NCBI RefSeq assembly: GCF_001006485.1 | Contig: NZ_JUET01000070.1 | Span: forward strand, 95,246 to 159,245 | Length of the DNA: 64,000 nucleotides | DNA from: Tannerella forsythia | GTDB lineage: Bacteria; Bacteroidota; Bacteroidia; Bacteroidales; Tannerellaceae | Direction of reading: 5' to 3' | Part shown: positions 39,254 to 48,156 of the stretch, one piece after another | Numbering within the stretch: position 1 is the stretch's first letter | Layout of the letters: every line of letters begins with the position of its first letter | Made by a program: the position numbers and the translations under genes | The notes under the pieces: generated by a model | The model's database searches: none | Told to the model about the DNA's origin: nothing | What the model saw: the letters and a program-made list of their open reading frames with translations, nothing else

Positions 39254-39324
39254 TTTTTTTCTCGTTTTCGGGCACGTAGTCCGGAGCCGTTCGGTTGTCT
39301 TCTTTCTGCAAGCACAGAAAATAA

Positions 39325-40323
39325 ATGATGAACGAACAACTGTTAGTACGGTTTCTGATGAAGCAATGCTCGGCCGAAGAGCTAAAGAGCATTGACCGGT
39401 GGGCGGCGGCTGATCCTGCTCATGCCGATTGGCTGTATGAAATGGAACACTTGTGGAGTCTGAAAGATGAACTGCGTTTTTCGGACGAACAGGAGATTAA
39501 ACGATCGTATCGCCGGTTCCTGTCGAGGATTAGCCGTCGCTCGTTACCCGATACCCAAGATAAACAACGGAAGATTCCCGTTTTTTTGAGGTACGCAGCT
39601 GCGATCCTGTTTGCGGGATGGTTGGCCGTAAACGGATATTATCTGTTACGGAGCAAGACGCTTCCCCTCGCCATGAATACCATCGAAGTACCCGTCGGGC
39701 AGCGCGCCTCACTGCTTCTTTCGGATGGGACGAAAGTCTGGTTGAATGCGGGAAGCACATTGTCCTACCCGTCGGCCTTTGGAGAAAAAAACCGACTGGT
39801 TTCTCTCATCGGAGAAGCGTTCTTCGAGGTAGCCCATGATACCGACAAGCCCTTTGTGGTACAGTCCGACCGGATGTACGTTGAAGTGAAAGGTACGAAA
39901 TTCTGCATGAAAACTTATCCCGAAGAGAAGGTCGTAGTCACTCTGGCGGAAGGAAGCGTACAAGTCTCGTCGATAGACGCGGGCTATCGGGCGATGTTGA
40001 AGCCGAACGAGCAAATCTCGTATTCCGAACAGGAAGGATGGGTGCTGACTGAAAATGTAGATACCGAACAGACCCGGTCGTGGATACGCGGCGAACTGTA
40101 CTTCGTGGAACAACCGCTTTCGGAGATCACGAAGAGTCTGGAACGTCGTTTCGGTGTACGGATACAAATACGTAATCCGCTGTCGACCAATGATACATAC
40201 ACCTGTCATTTCCGTGAGACGGATTCGCTGGAGCAAGTATTGTTTCTGCTAAAAGAAACACGGCAACTGGATTACAGGAAACTGAACGACGGAATCATCG
40301 AAATAATAACCATAAAAAAATGA
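39325..40323 (+). CDS. FecR-family anti-sigma factor
   Basis: This 332-residue protein has a cytoplasmic N-terminus (about 1-85), one membrane helix near 88-105 (YAAAILFAGWLAVNGYYLL) and a periplasmic FecR domain (EVPVGQRASLLLSDGTKVWLNAGSTLSYP, then the GEAFFEVAHDTDKPFVVQSD stretch). A C-terminal DUF4974-like part follows (LSEITKSLERRFGVRIQI). The periplasmic part should contact the STN domain of the SusC downstream and relay the signal to the sigma factor. Confidence 0.93.
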   Translation: MMNEQLLVRFLMKQCSAEELKSIDRWAAADPAHADWLYEMEHLWSLKDELRFSDEQEIKRSYRRFLSRISRRSLPDTQDKQRKIPVFLRYAAAILFAGWLAVNGYYLLRSKTLPLAMNTIEVPVGQRASLLLSDGTKVWLNAGSTLSYPSAFGEKNRLVSLIGEAFFEVAHDTDKPFVVQSDRMYVEVKGTKFCMKTYPEEKVVVTLAEGSVQVSSIDAGYRAMLKPNEQISYSEQEGWVLTENVDTEQTRSWIRGELYFVEQPLSEITKSLERRFGVRIQIRNPLSTNDTYTCHFRETDSLEQVLFLLKETRQLDYRKLNDGIIEIITIKK

Positions 40324-40443
40324 TGTGCCTATGAGAAAAACGGAAGCATAAAAAAACCGGAAATGCGGCAACATCTCCGGTTCCGATTCATTAAATAACA
40401 TTGTTGACAAGCAAAATATTATTCATTAATCAACTACAAATAT

Positions 40444-43400
40444 ATGAACTTTTTATTGAAAAACAATACGGGTAATGAACAAAAAACAACTTCATGGCCC
40501 CGAAAGAGTCTGATGATCATGAGATGTATCGTACTTTTTTGGCTACTCGGCACGTTACAGGTCATGGCGAATCTTTCGTATTCGCAGTCAGTACGGTTGT
40601 CGTTCGAAATGAAAGATGCGACCGTGCGAGAAATCCTGTCGGTCATCGAGCAGAAAAGTGATTTTTACTTCACATATAACTCGACGCAGATCGAGGCGGC
40701 AAGAAAAATTTCTGTCAAAGTCAAGAATCGTCTGATAACCGATGTGCTTGATGAGATGTTTGCCGGACAAAACGTGAATTATACAATTAACGACAAACAC
40801 ATCGTATTGTACAAGGCCAACACACCTTCTTCCGATGCGGTTACAACGCCACAACTGACAAAACACATCACGGGAAAAGTATCGGACCTACAGGGCGAAC
40901 CGATTATCGGAGCTAATGTGGTCGAGAAAGCAAACCCAGCGAACGGTACGATCACGGATGTAGAAGGCAATTTCACCATAGATATTCAATCTCAATCCAT
41001 TATAGAGATTTCCTACATAGGTTATCTTACGCAGGAAGTAACGATAGGCAATCAAAAGAACATCCAAATTCTGCTAAAGGAAGATACGAAAAATCTTGAT
41101 GAAGTAGTCGTGATAGGATATGGTGTACAAAAGAAAGCTGACTTGACAGGCGCTGTAGCCAACATCAACAGCGAAAAACTGACGACCCAAAGTAACACAA
41201 ATATCGGACAGGCACTGCAAGGCAAAATAGCCGGAGTGGATATTGTGTCGCAAGGTGGTGCTCCGGGAGCAGGTGTGCGTATTATGATTCGCGGCATCGG
41301 TACTTTGAATAACGCCACTCCTCTTTATATCGTTGACGGCATGTATATGAACAGCATAGATCATTTGAATCCGAATGACATTGCAAACATTGACATTCTG
41401 AAAGATGCTTCCTCCGCTGCGATTTACGGTTCACGCGCAGCCAATGGCGTGATTATTGTGACTACCCAATCCGGCTCAAACACGGAGGGTAAGCCCATTA
41501 TCGATGTTTCCGCAAATATCGGAATACAAACTCCATCCAAGTATCTGGACCTGTTGAATGCCAATGAGTGGTCGCGTCTGACAACTATTTCTCGCCAAAC
41601 AATCGGCGCTTCCCCACTGGAGATGAGCCAGAATATCAAAGAAGACAATGATTGGCAAGATGTCATGATGAGAACCGCATTAATGCAGAATTATAATGTC
41701 ACCATTCGTGGAGGAACGAAGCACTTCACTTATTATGCCGGATTAGGATCTATGAATCAGGATGGTACCATAAAAGGAACAAACTATGAACGATACAATA
41801 TACAATTCAAGTCCGAGTATAAACGAGGACTTTTCATATTCGGCAACAACGTTGTATTCAGTGCCCATCAAAACAACCCTTTATACGATTTTGCACGTGG
41901 AGGTTTCCTTGGAATCATTCTTCAATCCATTCCTTCCTTACGGAAATTTGACCCAGAAAATGATAAGGGAGGCTATGGCAAGGTATTTGGCGACGCTACC
42001 GACATCCCTAACCCATTGGGTATTTTAGATGAAAATTTAACCTGTCGTACTTCAAATACCTATAGTGCTTATATTAATCTATATGCCGAAATGAAATTAC
42101 CGTTCGGACTGAAATACCGCCTGAACGCTACACCGGACCTCTCTTTTGAAAGGAGTACGGCCTACGAGAATGTTTTTGACTTCGGTCTGCGTAACAATAT
42201 GGTTTCCAATATGCAGGAGTATCGCTATAATCACAACAACTTCCTTATTGAGCATCTTTTGTCATTCGACCGGAATTTTGAAAAACATAAACTCAGCGCC
42301 TTATTAGGTTACTCCTACCAGCGATATTGTACTCGTTATATCATGGCCTCCGGCAAAGGTTTACCTGATGGTATCCACGAAGTAGGAGCAGCCACTCAAG
42401 ACCGCATGAACAATACTTCAAAGAATGAGAGTGCGCTGACTTCTGTTATCTCACGCATATTCTACTCATATGATAACCGTTATTTGATTACTGCGACCTA
42501 CCGCCGAGACGGTTCTTCAAAATTTGCCAAGAACAATCGCTACGGGCATTTTCCTTCCGTATCGGTTGGCTGGAATGTAGCCGAAGAGCGTTTCATGAAA
42601 AATACACGAAACTGGCTAGACCAATTTAAAATCAGAGGTGGATTGGGTATCTTGGGTAATCAAGAAATAGAAAACTACATGTATACAAGTGTCATCACTT
42701 CCAATATCAATTATCCGGACGGAAACGGAGGACTATACAGCGGCGCCTTTCCAAAGGATTTCGCCAATCCAGCCATTCAATGGGAATCAACCGCTATGAG
42801 AAATATTGGAGTGGACCTCGCTTTCTTTAACTCCCGCTTAATGCTGACCGGAGATTGGTATCGGAAAGACACAAAAGACATTCTTCTGACTGTGCCCATT
42901 CCTGTTTCGACCGGTGGAGCAAATGATCCGGTGCGTAATGCCGGAAAAATAAAGAATACAGGAGTCGAATGGACTATCAGCTGGAATGACCTTCTCAACA
43001 AAGACTTCTCTTATGGAGCGACATTAACCGGTAATGCCATGACAAACGAAGTTGTGGCAATGGGTGATGCCAATCAAGTAATCGAAGGTGGAAAGAATCG
43101 CACCAATGTACCTACAACCCGTACATTGGCCGGCTATCCTATTGGCGGTTTCTGGCTGATTCCTACCGATGGATTATTCCAAAACGAAGCGGAAGTATCA
43201 GCCTATACCAAAGACGGAAAGTTGATTCAGCCTAATGCCAAACCGGGTGATATACATTTTAAGGACACCAATAATGACGGGAAAATCACAGACAGCGACC
43301 GTGTATATTGCGGCAGTCCATTCCCGACAGTAACCATGGGGCTAAATCTTAATGCAGCATGGAAAGGTTTCGACGTATTGTTAGGATTCCAGGGAGTATT

Positions 43401-43821
43401 TGGTAACAAGATTTATAACGGCACACGTTTGGAGTTGGAAGGTGTGAATAAAGGAACTAATTTTTTGAGTACTACTTTGGACTACTGGACCCCGGATAAT
43501 CCCGGAGCCTCTCATCCACGGTTGGTTTGGGATGATCCCAACCAAAATACGCGTCCGTCCAGCGACCGTTTCCTTGAAAACGGCTCCTTCTTCCGCATGC
43601 GCAACATACAAGTCGGGTATACTTTCCCAAGCCACTGGTTCCGAAATAAAGTCCAAAAACTCCGTACCTACGTCAATGCGGAAAATTTATTTACGATAAC
43701 AGGCTACAGTGGATATACACCGGACATCAATAACTCTCAAAGTGCTACGTCCCGTGGTTTCGATAACTTTATCTATCCCATAAACCGAGTACTTATGATA
43801 GGAGCAAATCTAACATTCTAA
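40444..43821 (+). CDS. SusC/RagA-family TonB-dependent transporter with STN domain
   Basis: This 1125-residue protein moves glycans across the outer membrane. After the signal region come an STN domain (about 50-120, RLSFEMKDATVREILSVIEQKSDF), a carboxypeptidase-like domain (ITGKVSDLQGEPIIGANV, about 140-220), and the plug (LDEVVVIGYGVQKKADLTGAVANI). A long beta barrel follows, ending in RVLMIGANLTF with a terminal phenylalanine. The STN domain marks transporters that signal to a FecR/ECF pair, and such a pair is encoded directly upstream. SusD follows 15 bp downstream. Confidence 0.96.
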   Translation: MNFLLKNNTGNEQKTTSWPRKSLMIMRCIVLFWLLGTLQVMANLSYSQSVRLSFEMKDATVREILSVIEQKSDFYFTYNSTQIEAARKISVKVKNRLITDVLDEMFAGQNVNYTINDKHIVLYKANTPSSDAVTTPQLTKHITGKVSDLQGEPIIGANVVEKANPANGTITDVEGNFTIDIQSQSIIEISYIGYLTQEVTIGNQKNIQILLKEDTKNLDEVVVIGYGVQKKADLTGAVANINSEKLTTQSNTNIGQALQGKIAGVDIVSQGGAPGAGVRIMIRGIGTLNNATPLYIVDGMYMNSIDHLNPNDIANIDILKDASSAAIYGSRAANGVIIVTTQSGSNTEGKPIIDVSANIGIQTPSKYLDLLNANEWSRLTTISRQTIGASPLEMSQNIKEDNDWQDVMMRTALMQNYNVTIRGGTKHFTYYAGLGSMNQDGTIKGTNYERYNIQFKSEYKRGLFIFGNNVVFSAHQNNPLYDFARGGFLGIILQSIPSLRKFDPENDKGGYGKVFGDATDIPNPLGILDENLTCRTSNTYSAYINLYAEMKLPFGLKYRLNATPDLSFERSTAYENVFDFGLRNNMVSNMQEYRYNHNNFLIEHLLSFDRNFEKHKLSALLGYSYQRYCTRYIMASGKGLPDGIHEVGAATQDRMNNTSKNESALTSVISRIFYSYDNRYLITATYRRDGSSKFAKNNRYGHFPSVSVGWNVAEERFMKNTRNWLDQFKIRGGLGILGNQEIENYMYTSVITSNINYPDGNGGLYSGAFPKDFANPAIQWESTAMRNIGVDLAFFNSRLMLTGDWYRKDTKDILLTVPIPVSTGGANDPVRNAGKIKNTGVEWTISWNDLLNKDFSYGATLTGNAMTNEVVAMGDANQVIEGGKNRTNVPTTRTLAGYPIGGFWLIPTDGLFQNEAEVSAYTKDGKLIQPNAKPGDIHFKDTNNDGKITDSDRVYCGSPFPTVTMGLNLNAAWKGFDVLLGFQGVFGNKIYNGTRLELEGVNKGTNFLSTTLDYWTPDNPGASHPRLVWDDPNQNTRPSSDRFLENGSFFRMRNIQVGYTFPSHWFRNKVQKLRTYVNAENLFTITGYSGYTPDINNSQSATSRGFDNFIYPINRVLMIGANLTF

Positions 43822-43835
43822 AAAAACAAATCACA

Positions 43836-45350
43836 ATGAATACATATAAATATATTACATGCGCTTTTGCCGCTTTCATGCTGAGTGGTTGTGAGGGACA
43901 ATTGGATATAACCAATCCCAACCAGCCTACAGATAACACTTTCTGGAAAACGGAAACTGATTTCAAAAAAGCAATCACTTCTTGTTATACTCCTCTCAAA
44001 AACTGGAATGGAGGTTACTATGGAACCCGTGGCCTAATGGTTCGCATCAGCCGTGCAGACGATATAGAATTTCGTAATGACATTCAACCCATTTATTCAA
44101 TGCACCGCTTTACAAACGACCCGAACAACTCGGTAGCCCAAAACATCTTCTACCAATTTTATAATGCCATATATCGTGCTAACTCTATTTTGAAAGAAAT
44201 AGAAGGTAAGGAATTTTCCGAAGATTTTGTAAAAACAATACGCGGCGAAGCTACATTCATTCGTGGTATGTATTATTTTCAATTGGCTAAAGAGTTCGGA
44301 GATGTGCCCTTGCGCATGGAAGCATCACAGGACCCGGCTACCTTTCAACTGAAAAAATCCAGCCAACAGGAAATATATGCTCAAGCCGAAAAAGATTTTA
44401 TAGCATCGGCCGAACTACTGCCATTGAAAAATGCCAAGGGAAAGCCTACCCGGGGAACTTCATTTGCTTATTTGGGCAAATTATATGTATACCAAGAAAA
44501 GTGGGAAGAGGCCAAAAGTGTATTGGAACCATTGACAAAATCCCCCTATATATATAAATTGGTTGAAGACTTCACATGGAATTTCGATGAAGCTCATGAG
44601 AATAATTCGGAAAGTATTTTTGAAATTCTTTATGAACCCGTAGGCGGTTCAGACCAATGGGACAATGGTGAAACCGCCAATTCCGCACAATCTACTACCA
44701 TTGCGGTAGAATACGCAGCAAATGAAGTCGGTGGTTGGTTTGAGGCAAAACCGACCAAGAAAATGATGGATATTTTCATGCAAGAAAAGGCTGCGGATGG
44801 AAATTATGATTATCGCGCCCGAGCATCTGTTGCATGGAACTATCCGGGATGTATGTATTATATGAAGCCTTTTCAGGAAATCTTTAAGAACAATAAAGAA
44901 GCATTAGACTCTTACTGGATATTGAAGTATCAGAATTCTGCTACTCGCGAACAAGAGGTAGAAACCATTCCTTCTTATATAAATGAGCGTGCAATGCGTT
45001 TTGCAGATGTCATCTTGTTATTGGCCGAATGTGAATTGAATTTGAGGAACATACCTGCCGCAATTAACTACATCGACCAGATTCGTACTCGCGGCAATAA
45101 TTTATTGCCATATTCAGGGAGTATAGAAGCCTCTGTAGTAAAAGAAGAGCTAATCCGTCAACGTGCGATCGAGTTTTTCAAAGAAGGCGAGCGTTTTTAC
45201 GACTTGCGACGTTGGGGGTTATTGGAGAAAGAGTTGCAAGCTCAAGATCCGGTACGCTTCGCAAACTTCCAGAAACGGTATTACTATCTGCCTATTCCAG
45301 CAAAAGAAATACAAACGAACCTACTCTGTACTCAAAACGGAGATTGGTAA
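43836..45350 (+). CDS. SusD/RagB-family glycan-binding lipoprotein
   Basis: This 504-residue surface lipoprotein partners the SusC barrel and captures the glycan. Its signal peptide ends in the lipobox LSGC (C19). The mature part has SusD hallmarks: DNTFWKTETDFKKAITSCY, helical TPR-like regions (FIRGMYYFQLAKEFGDVPL, GTSFAYLGKLYVYQEKWEEA), and the C-terminal RFADVILLLAECELNL with IDQIRTRGNN and ERFYDLRRWG. A hairpin (45359-45402) separates it from the hydrolase gene. Confidence 0.96.
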   Translation: MNTYKYITCAFAAFMLSGCEGQLDITNPNQPTDNTFWKTETDFKKAITSCYTPLKNWNGGYYGTRGLMVRISRADDIEFRNDIQPIYSMHRFTNDPNNSVAQNIFYQFYNAIYRANSILKEIEGKEFSEDFVKTIRGEATFIRGMYYFQLAKEFGDVPLRMEASQDPATFQLKKSSQQEIYAQAEKDFIASAELLPLKNAKGKPTRGTSFAYLGKLYVYQEKWEEAKSVLEPLTKSPYIYKLVEDFTWNFDEAHENNSESIFEILYEPVGGSDQWDNGETANSAQSTTIAVEYAANEVGGWFEAKPTKKMMDIFMQEKAADGNYDYRARASVAWNYPGCMYYMKPFQEIFKNNKEALDSYWILKYQNSATREQEVETIPSYINERAMRFADVILLLAECELNLRNIPAAINYIDQIRTRGNNLLPYSGSIEASVVKEELIRQRAIEFFKEGERFYDLRRWGLLEKELQAQDPVRFANFQKRYYYLPIPAKEIQTNLLCTQNGDW

Positions 45351-45358
45351 ATAACAGT

Positions 45359-45402
45359 AAAATGGTCGCAAATTCTATTTTATGTATGATTGTGACCATT
45401 TT
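45359..45402 (+). terminator. Intercistronic hairpin between SusD and the GH123-like gene
   Basis: AAAATGGTC (45359-45367) and GACCATTTT (45394-45402) form a perfect 9-bp stem around a 26-nt loop, just after the SusD stop codon. The T-tract is short. It may be an mRNA-stabilising 3' hairpin or a partial terminator that lowers expression of the hydrolase relative to SusC/SusD. Confidence 0.5.
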
Positions 45403-45436
45403 ATTATCCATTCTATAATACCCAATTATGCTCAGT

Positions 45437-47245
45437 ATGAAAAAAATTTTTTTTATCTTTCTATATGGAGTCGTATTCTCTATCAGCGGGTTCACTCAAA
45501 ACATATCAGGTATTACGCATTCCGGACAGCTTACCGGACAACCTCCTTATCCTTTATTCTCTTACAAAGAATTACCCAATCCCACACCAATCAATCCAAT
45601 AGCATGGAGTGAAGTAAAAGGAATAAACCTTAGTTGGGGAGAGACTCATATCCGTTATAAGAAAGAAGAACCTGCCCCCATCACCAAACTTCGGAAAAAA
45701 CTGGAACTTACCGCATGGAGGGGAGAGCACATTTCCGCTCAATGGGTTGTCTGGGCAGACCGCCCGTTATCCGGTCTTTCCCTTTCAATAGGAAATTTAA
45801 TCCATACCCACAAGAAAGATTATATAAAAAATGAGTGCATCCTGCCCGGATTTGTCCGATATGTCATGACAGACGAACTGAACAAAGACGGTAACGGCGG
45901 CTGCGGTGCCCGTCCAGACGCCGCAGCTTTTGACTCTATATTGGTAGCTGATCCGATAGATCACTTATCCCAAAAACTTGATATAAAAAAATATACCACC
46001 CAATGCGGTTGGTTGTCCATCCAGATTCCTCAAGATGCCATTCCCGGCATTTACCACGGGACCGTAACCGTCAAAGACGCCAGCGGGAAAGTTGGCATAC
46101 TGAATTTAAGAGTCAACGTAAAGGCGCGCGTATTACCACAGCCTTCCGACTGGAAATTCCATCTGAATCTTTGGCAAAACCCATTTGCCATTGCCCGCTA
46201 TCACCAAGTACCCTTCTGGAGCCACGAGCATCTGGAGTGCATGCGCCCTTACATGGAACGTTACAGAGATGCCGGTGGAAAAGTGATTACCACATCAATC
46301 ATGCACAAGCCGTGGAACGGACAGACTTACGATTACTTTGAAACAATGGTGACATGGATAAAGAAAGCCGACGGTTCATGGAGCTTCGACTATACCGTAT
46401 TCGACCGTTGGGTGGAATTCATGATGGGGTTGGGCATTACAAAAGAAATAAACTGCTACTCCATGGTACCCTGGCGACTGTCTTTTCAGTACTTCGATCA
46501 GGCCAGCAACAGTTTGCGGGAGATACAGACCAGGCCGGGTGAGCCTGCATACGAAGAGATATGGCTGGCCATGCTAAAATCATTCTCTGCCCACCTAAAG
46601 GAAAAAGGGTGGTTTTCCATCACTCACTTATCCATGGACGAACGCCCCATGGAGGTAATGAAAGAAACGCTGAAAGTCATCCGCAAGGCAGACCCCGACT
46701 TTAAAGTCTCTCTGGCCGGTGCATTACACCATGAATTATCGGACGACTTGCATAATTATTGCGTGGCTCTGCGCATGAAATATCCGGAAGAGATGAAAGC
46801 CCGACGAAAAGCTGAAGGCAAAGTCACTACCTTCTACACCAGTTGCGAAGAGCCTTACCCCAACACATTCACATTCAGCTCACCGGCAGAGAGTGAATGG
46901 CTCGGCTGGTACGCAGCCAAAGAAGGACTGGACGGATATCTGCGCTGGGCTTATAACAGTTGGGTCAGAGAACCATTATTAGATAGCCGCTTTTATACTT
47001 GGGCTGCAGGAGACACCTATTTTATCTATCCGGGAGCACGAAGCTCACTTCGCTTTGAGCATCTGATAGCAGGCATTCAGGCTTTTGAAAAAATCAGGAT
47101 TCTGAAAGAGGAATATACGCGCACGAACAATCGTACTGGATTGAGAAGAATAGAAAAAGCATTGAAGCTTTTCGATGAAAGGACACTCAGCACAACACCT
47201 GCCTCCGTCGTGATCAAGCAGGCAAAGGCAATAATCAACGAATAG
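45437..47245 (+). CDS. GH123-like glycoside hydrolase (DUF4091), probable beta-N-acetylgalactosaminidase
   Basis: The start at 45437 (MKKIFFIFLYG) is favoured; an in-frame ATG lies 9 bp upstream. A signal peptide ends near GFTQ. An N-terminal beta domain (about 60-200) precedes a TIM-barrel-like domain. LSMDERPMEV (D401, E402) supplies the Asp-Glu pair that GH123 enzymes use for substrate-assisted hydrolysis of beta-GalNAc. The C-terminal half holds the DUF4091 region (GLDGYLRWAYNSWV, DTYFIYPG, SLRFEHLIAGIQAFEKIRIL). With the SusC/SusD pair upstream it suggests use of GalNAc-containing host glycans. Its TAG stop abuts the IS1 element, so loss of a short C-terminal tail cannot be excluded. Confidence 0.85.
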   Translation: MKKIFFIFLYGVVFSISGFTQNISGITHSGQLTGQPPYPLFSYKELPNPTPINPIAWSEVKGINLSWGETHIRYKKEEPAPITKLRKKLELTAWRGEHISAQWVVWADRPLSGLSLSIGNLIHTHKKDYIKNECILPGFVRYVMTDELNKDGNGGCGARPDAAAFDSILVADPIDHLSQKLDIKKYTTQCGWLSIQIPQDAIPGIYHGTVTVKDASGKVGILNLRVNVKARVLPQPSDWKFHLNLWQNPFAIARYHQVPFWSHEHLECMRPYMERYRDAGGKVITTSIMHKPWNGQTYDYFETMVTWIKKADGSWSFDYTVFDRWVEFMMGLGITKEINCYSMVPWRLSFQYFDQASNSLREIQTRPGEPAYEEIWLAMLKSFSAHLKEKGWFSITHLSMDERPMEVMKETLKVIRKADPDFKVSLAGALHHELSDDLHNYCVALRMKYPEEMKARRKAEGKVTTFYTSCEEPYPNTFTFSSPAESEWLGWYAAKEGLDGYLRWAYNSWVREPLLDSRFYTWAAGDTYFIYPGARSSLRFEHLIAGIQAFEKIRILKEEYTRTNNRTGLRRIEKALKLFDERTLSTTPASVVIKQAKAIINE

Positions 47246-47982
47246 GTATTGTTAAACACATATAGCCAGCTCGTTGTTTAGTTTTAGAAAAAGTAATTTT
47301 AGGGATTTTTCTATCATATGTTTTGCCTTACTATAACACTTCTCTTTTCGTTTGAACCTTGCTAAATAATGCCTTATTCTGCTATTATAACCTTCGACTG
47401 TATAAGTTTCTGCCTTCGTTTGAATGTGTTTTACATTAGGAAGAAATTCCTTATAGCTCTTCCAATAGTCAGAATAATACACAGATGCAGGAATGTTTTT
47501 TATCTTCTTCCAAAGCTTCATCCCTGTATCTGTGCTTCTGTCCCCACAGACAAAAGAGATAAATCGTTTTCCAAATCGATCAACAGCAATCCATACCCAA
47601 CAGTAGTTTTTTTTGAACCTATATATGTGTGCATTTCATCTAATTCAACAACTGAAACAGGTTCCTCTTTTTGTGGTAAAGCCACCCTTTCACCCCATTC
47701 TTTTACCCAATAGTAAACAATTGTATGACTTATTTTCAATATGCGTCCGATTGCTCTAAAACCTAAGCCCTCCAAGTACATCTCCAAAGCTAATCTACGA
47801 GTAGCAGCTGATTTTGTATTAGATTTCTGTTGAACAGTATAACGATAATGACAATCTTTACAATAATGGCGCTGACGACCACCGACAATGCCATCTTTAC
47901 GATGATTTATGCTTCCACATCTTGGACAATCCATAATTTTTTTTCAGCAAAGATAATAGTACTATATAAATTTAACAATACC
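47245..47982 (-). mobile_element. IS1-family insertion sequence, 738 bp
   Basis: Perfect 12-bp terminal inverted repeats GGTATTGTTAAA (47245-47256) and TTTAACAATACC (47971-47982) enclose a transposase in two overlapping frames on the minus strand. Size, zinc finger and DDE motif fit the IS1 family. The flanks (AACGAATA on the left, GTTTAAAT on the right) show no target duplication, which suggests a deletion or recombination next to the element. The left end supplies or abuts the last base of the stop codon of the GH123-like gene. Confidence 0.9.
47252..47934 (-). CDS. IS1-family transposase, joined by a -1 frameshift
   Basis: Frame one (47934-47518) encodes a zinc finger (CPRCGS...CKDC), a helix-turn-helix (LGFRAIGRILKISHTIVYYWV) and the first catalytic Asp (VVELDEMHTYIGSKK). 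The protein continues in the -1 frame after a run of eight A (47614-47607): KNYCWVWIAVDRFGKRF..., SDYWKSY (second Asp) and VEGYNSRIRHYLARFKRKEKCYS (Glu) to 47252. No stop interrupts the -1 frame between the A run and the second part. In frame zero the run reads TCA AAA AAA ACT, a fitting A_AAA_AAA slippery site. IS1 itself uses a -1 shift on an A-rich site, so this is probably functional rather than broken. Confidence 0.85.
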
Positions 47983-48081
47983 GTTTAAATATTTAGCAGA
48001 CGCCCATAAATCTACAGGGCCCTATAGCTCTCTTTCCGACTCTTTTGAGAAAGAGAATAAGCAAAAATAGCATATTTTCCC

Positions 48082-48126
48082 TAACTTTGCGCTTCCGATG
48101 TGACATGGTATCGGAAGCAATTTTTT
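48082..48126 (+). promoter_or_regulatory. Promoter and leader hairpin upstream of the SulP gene
   Basis: TAACTTTG (48082-48089) matches the -7 consensus. Starting 3 bp later, CTTCCGAT (48092-48099) and ATCGGAAG (48110-48117) form a perfect 8-bp stem followed by CAATTTTTT. Transcripts from this promoter would start at about the first stem base, so the leader has the form of an intrinsic terminator 40 bp before the start codon. Confidence 0.5.
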
Positions 48127-48156
48127 ACACGTATAGCACTGATAAACGTTGATATA

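Noticed and set aside
40356-40381. Hairpin ACCGGA...TCCGGT between the anti-sigma gene and SusC
   Set aside because: The T-tract lies on the minus strand side, where no gene ends. On the plus strand there is no T-tract, so I could not support it as a terminator.
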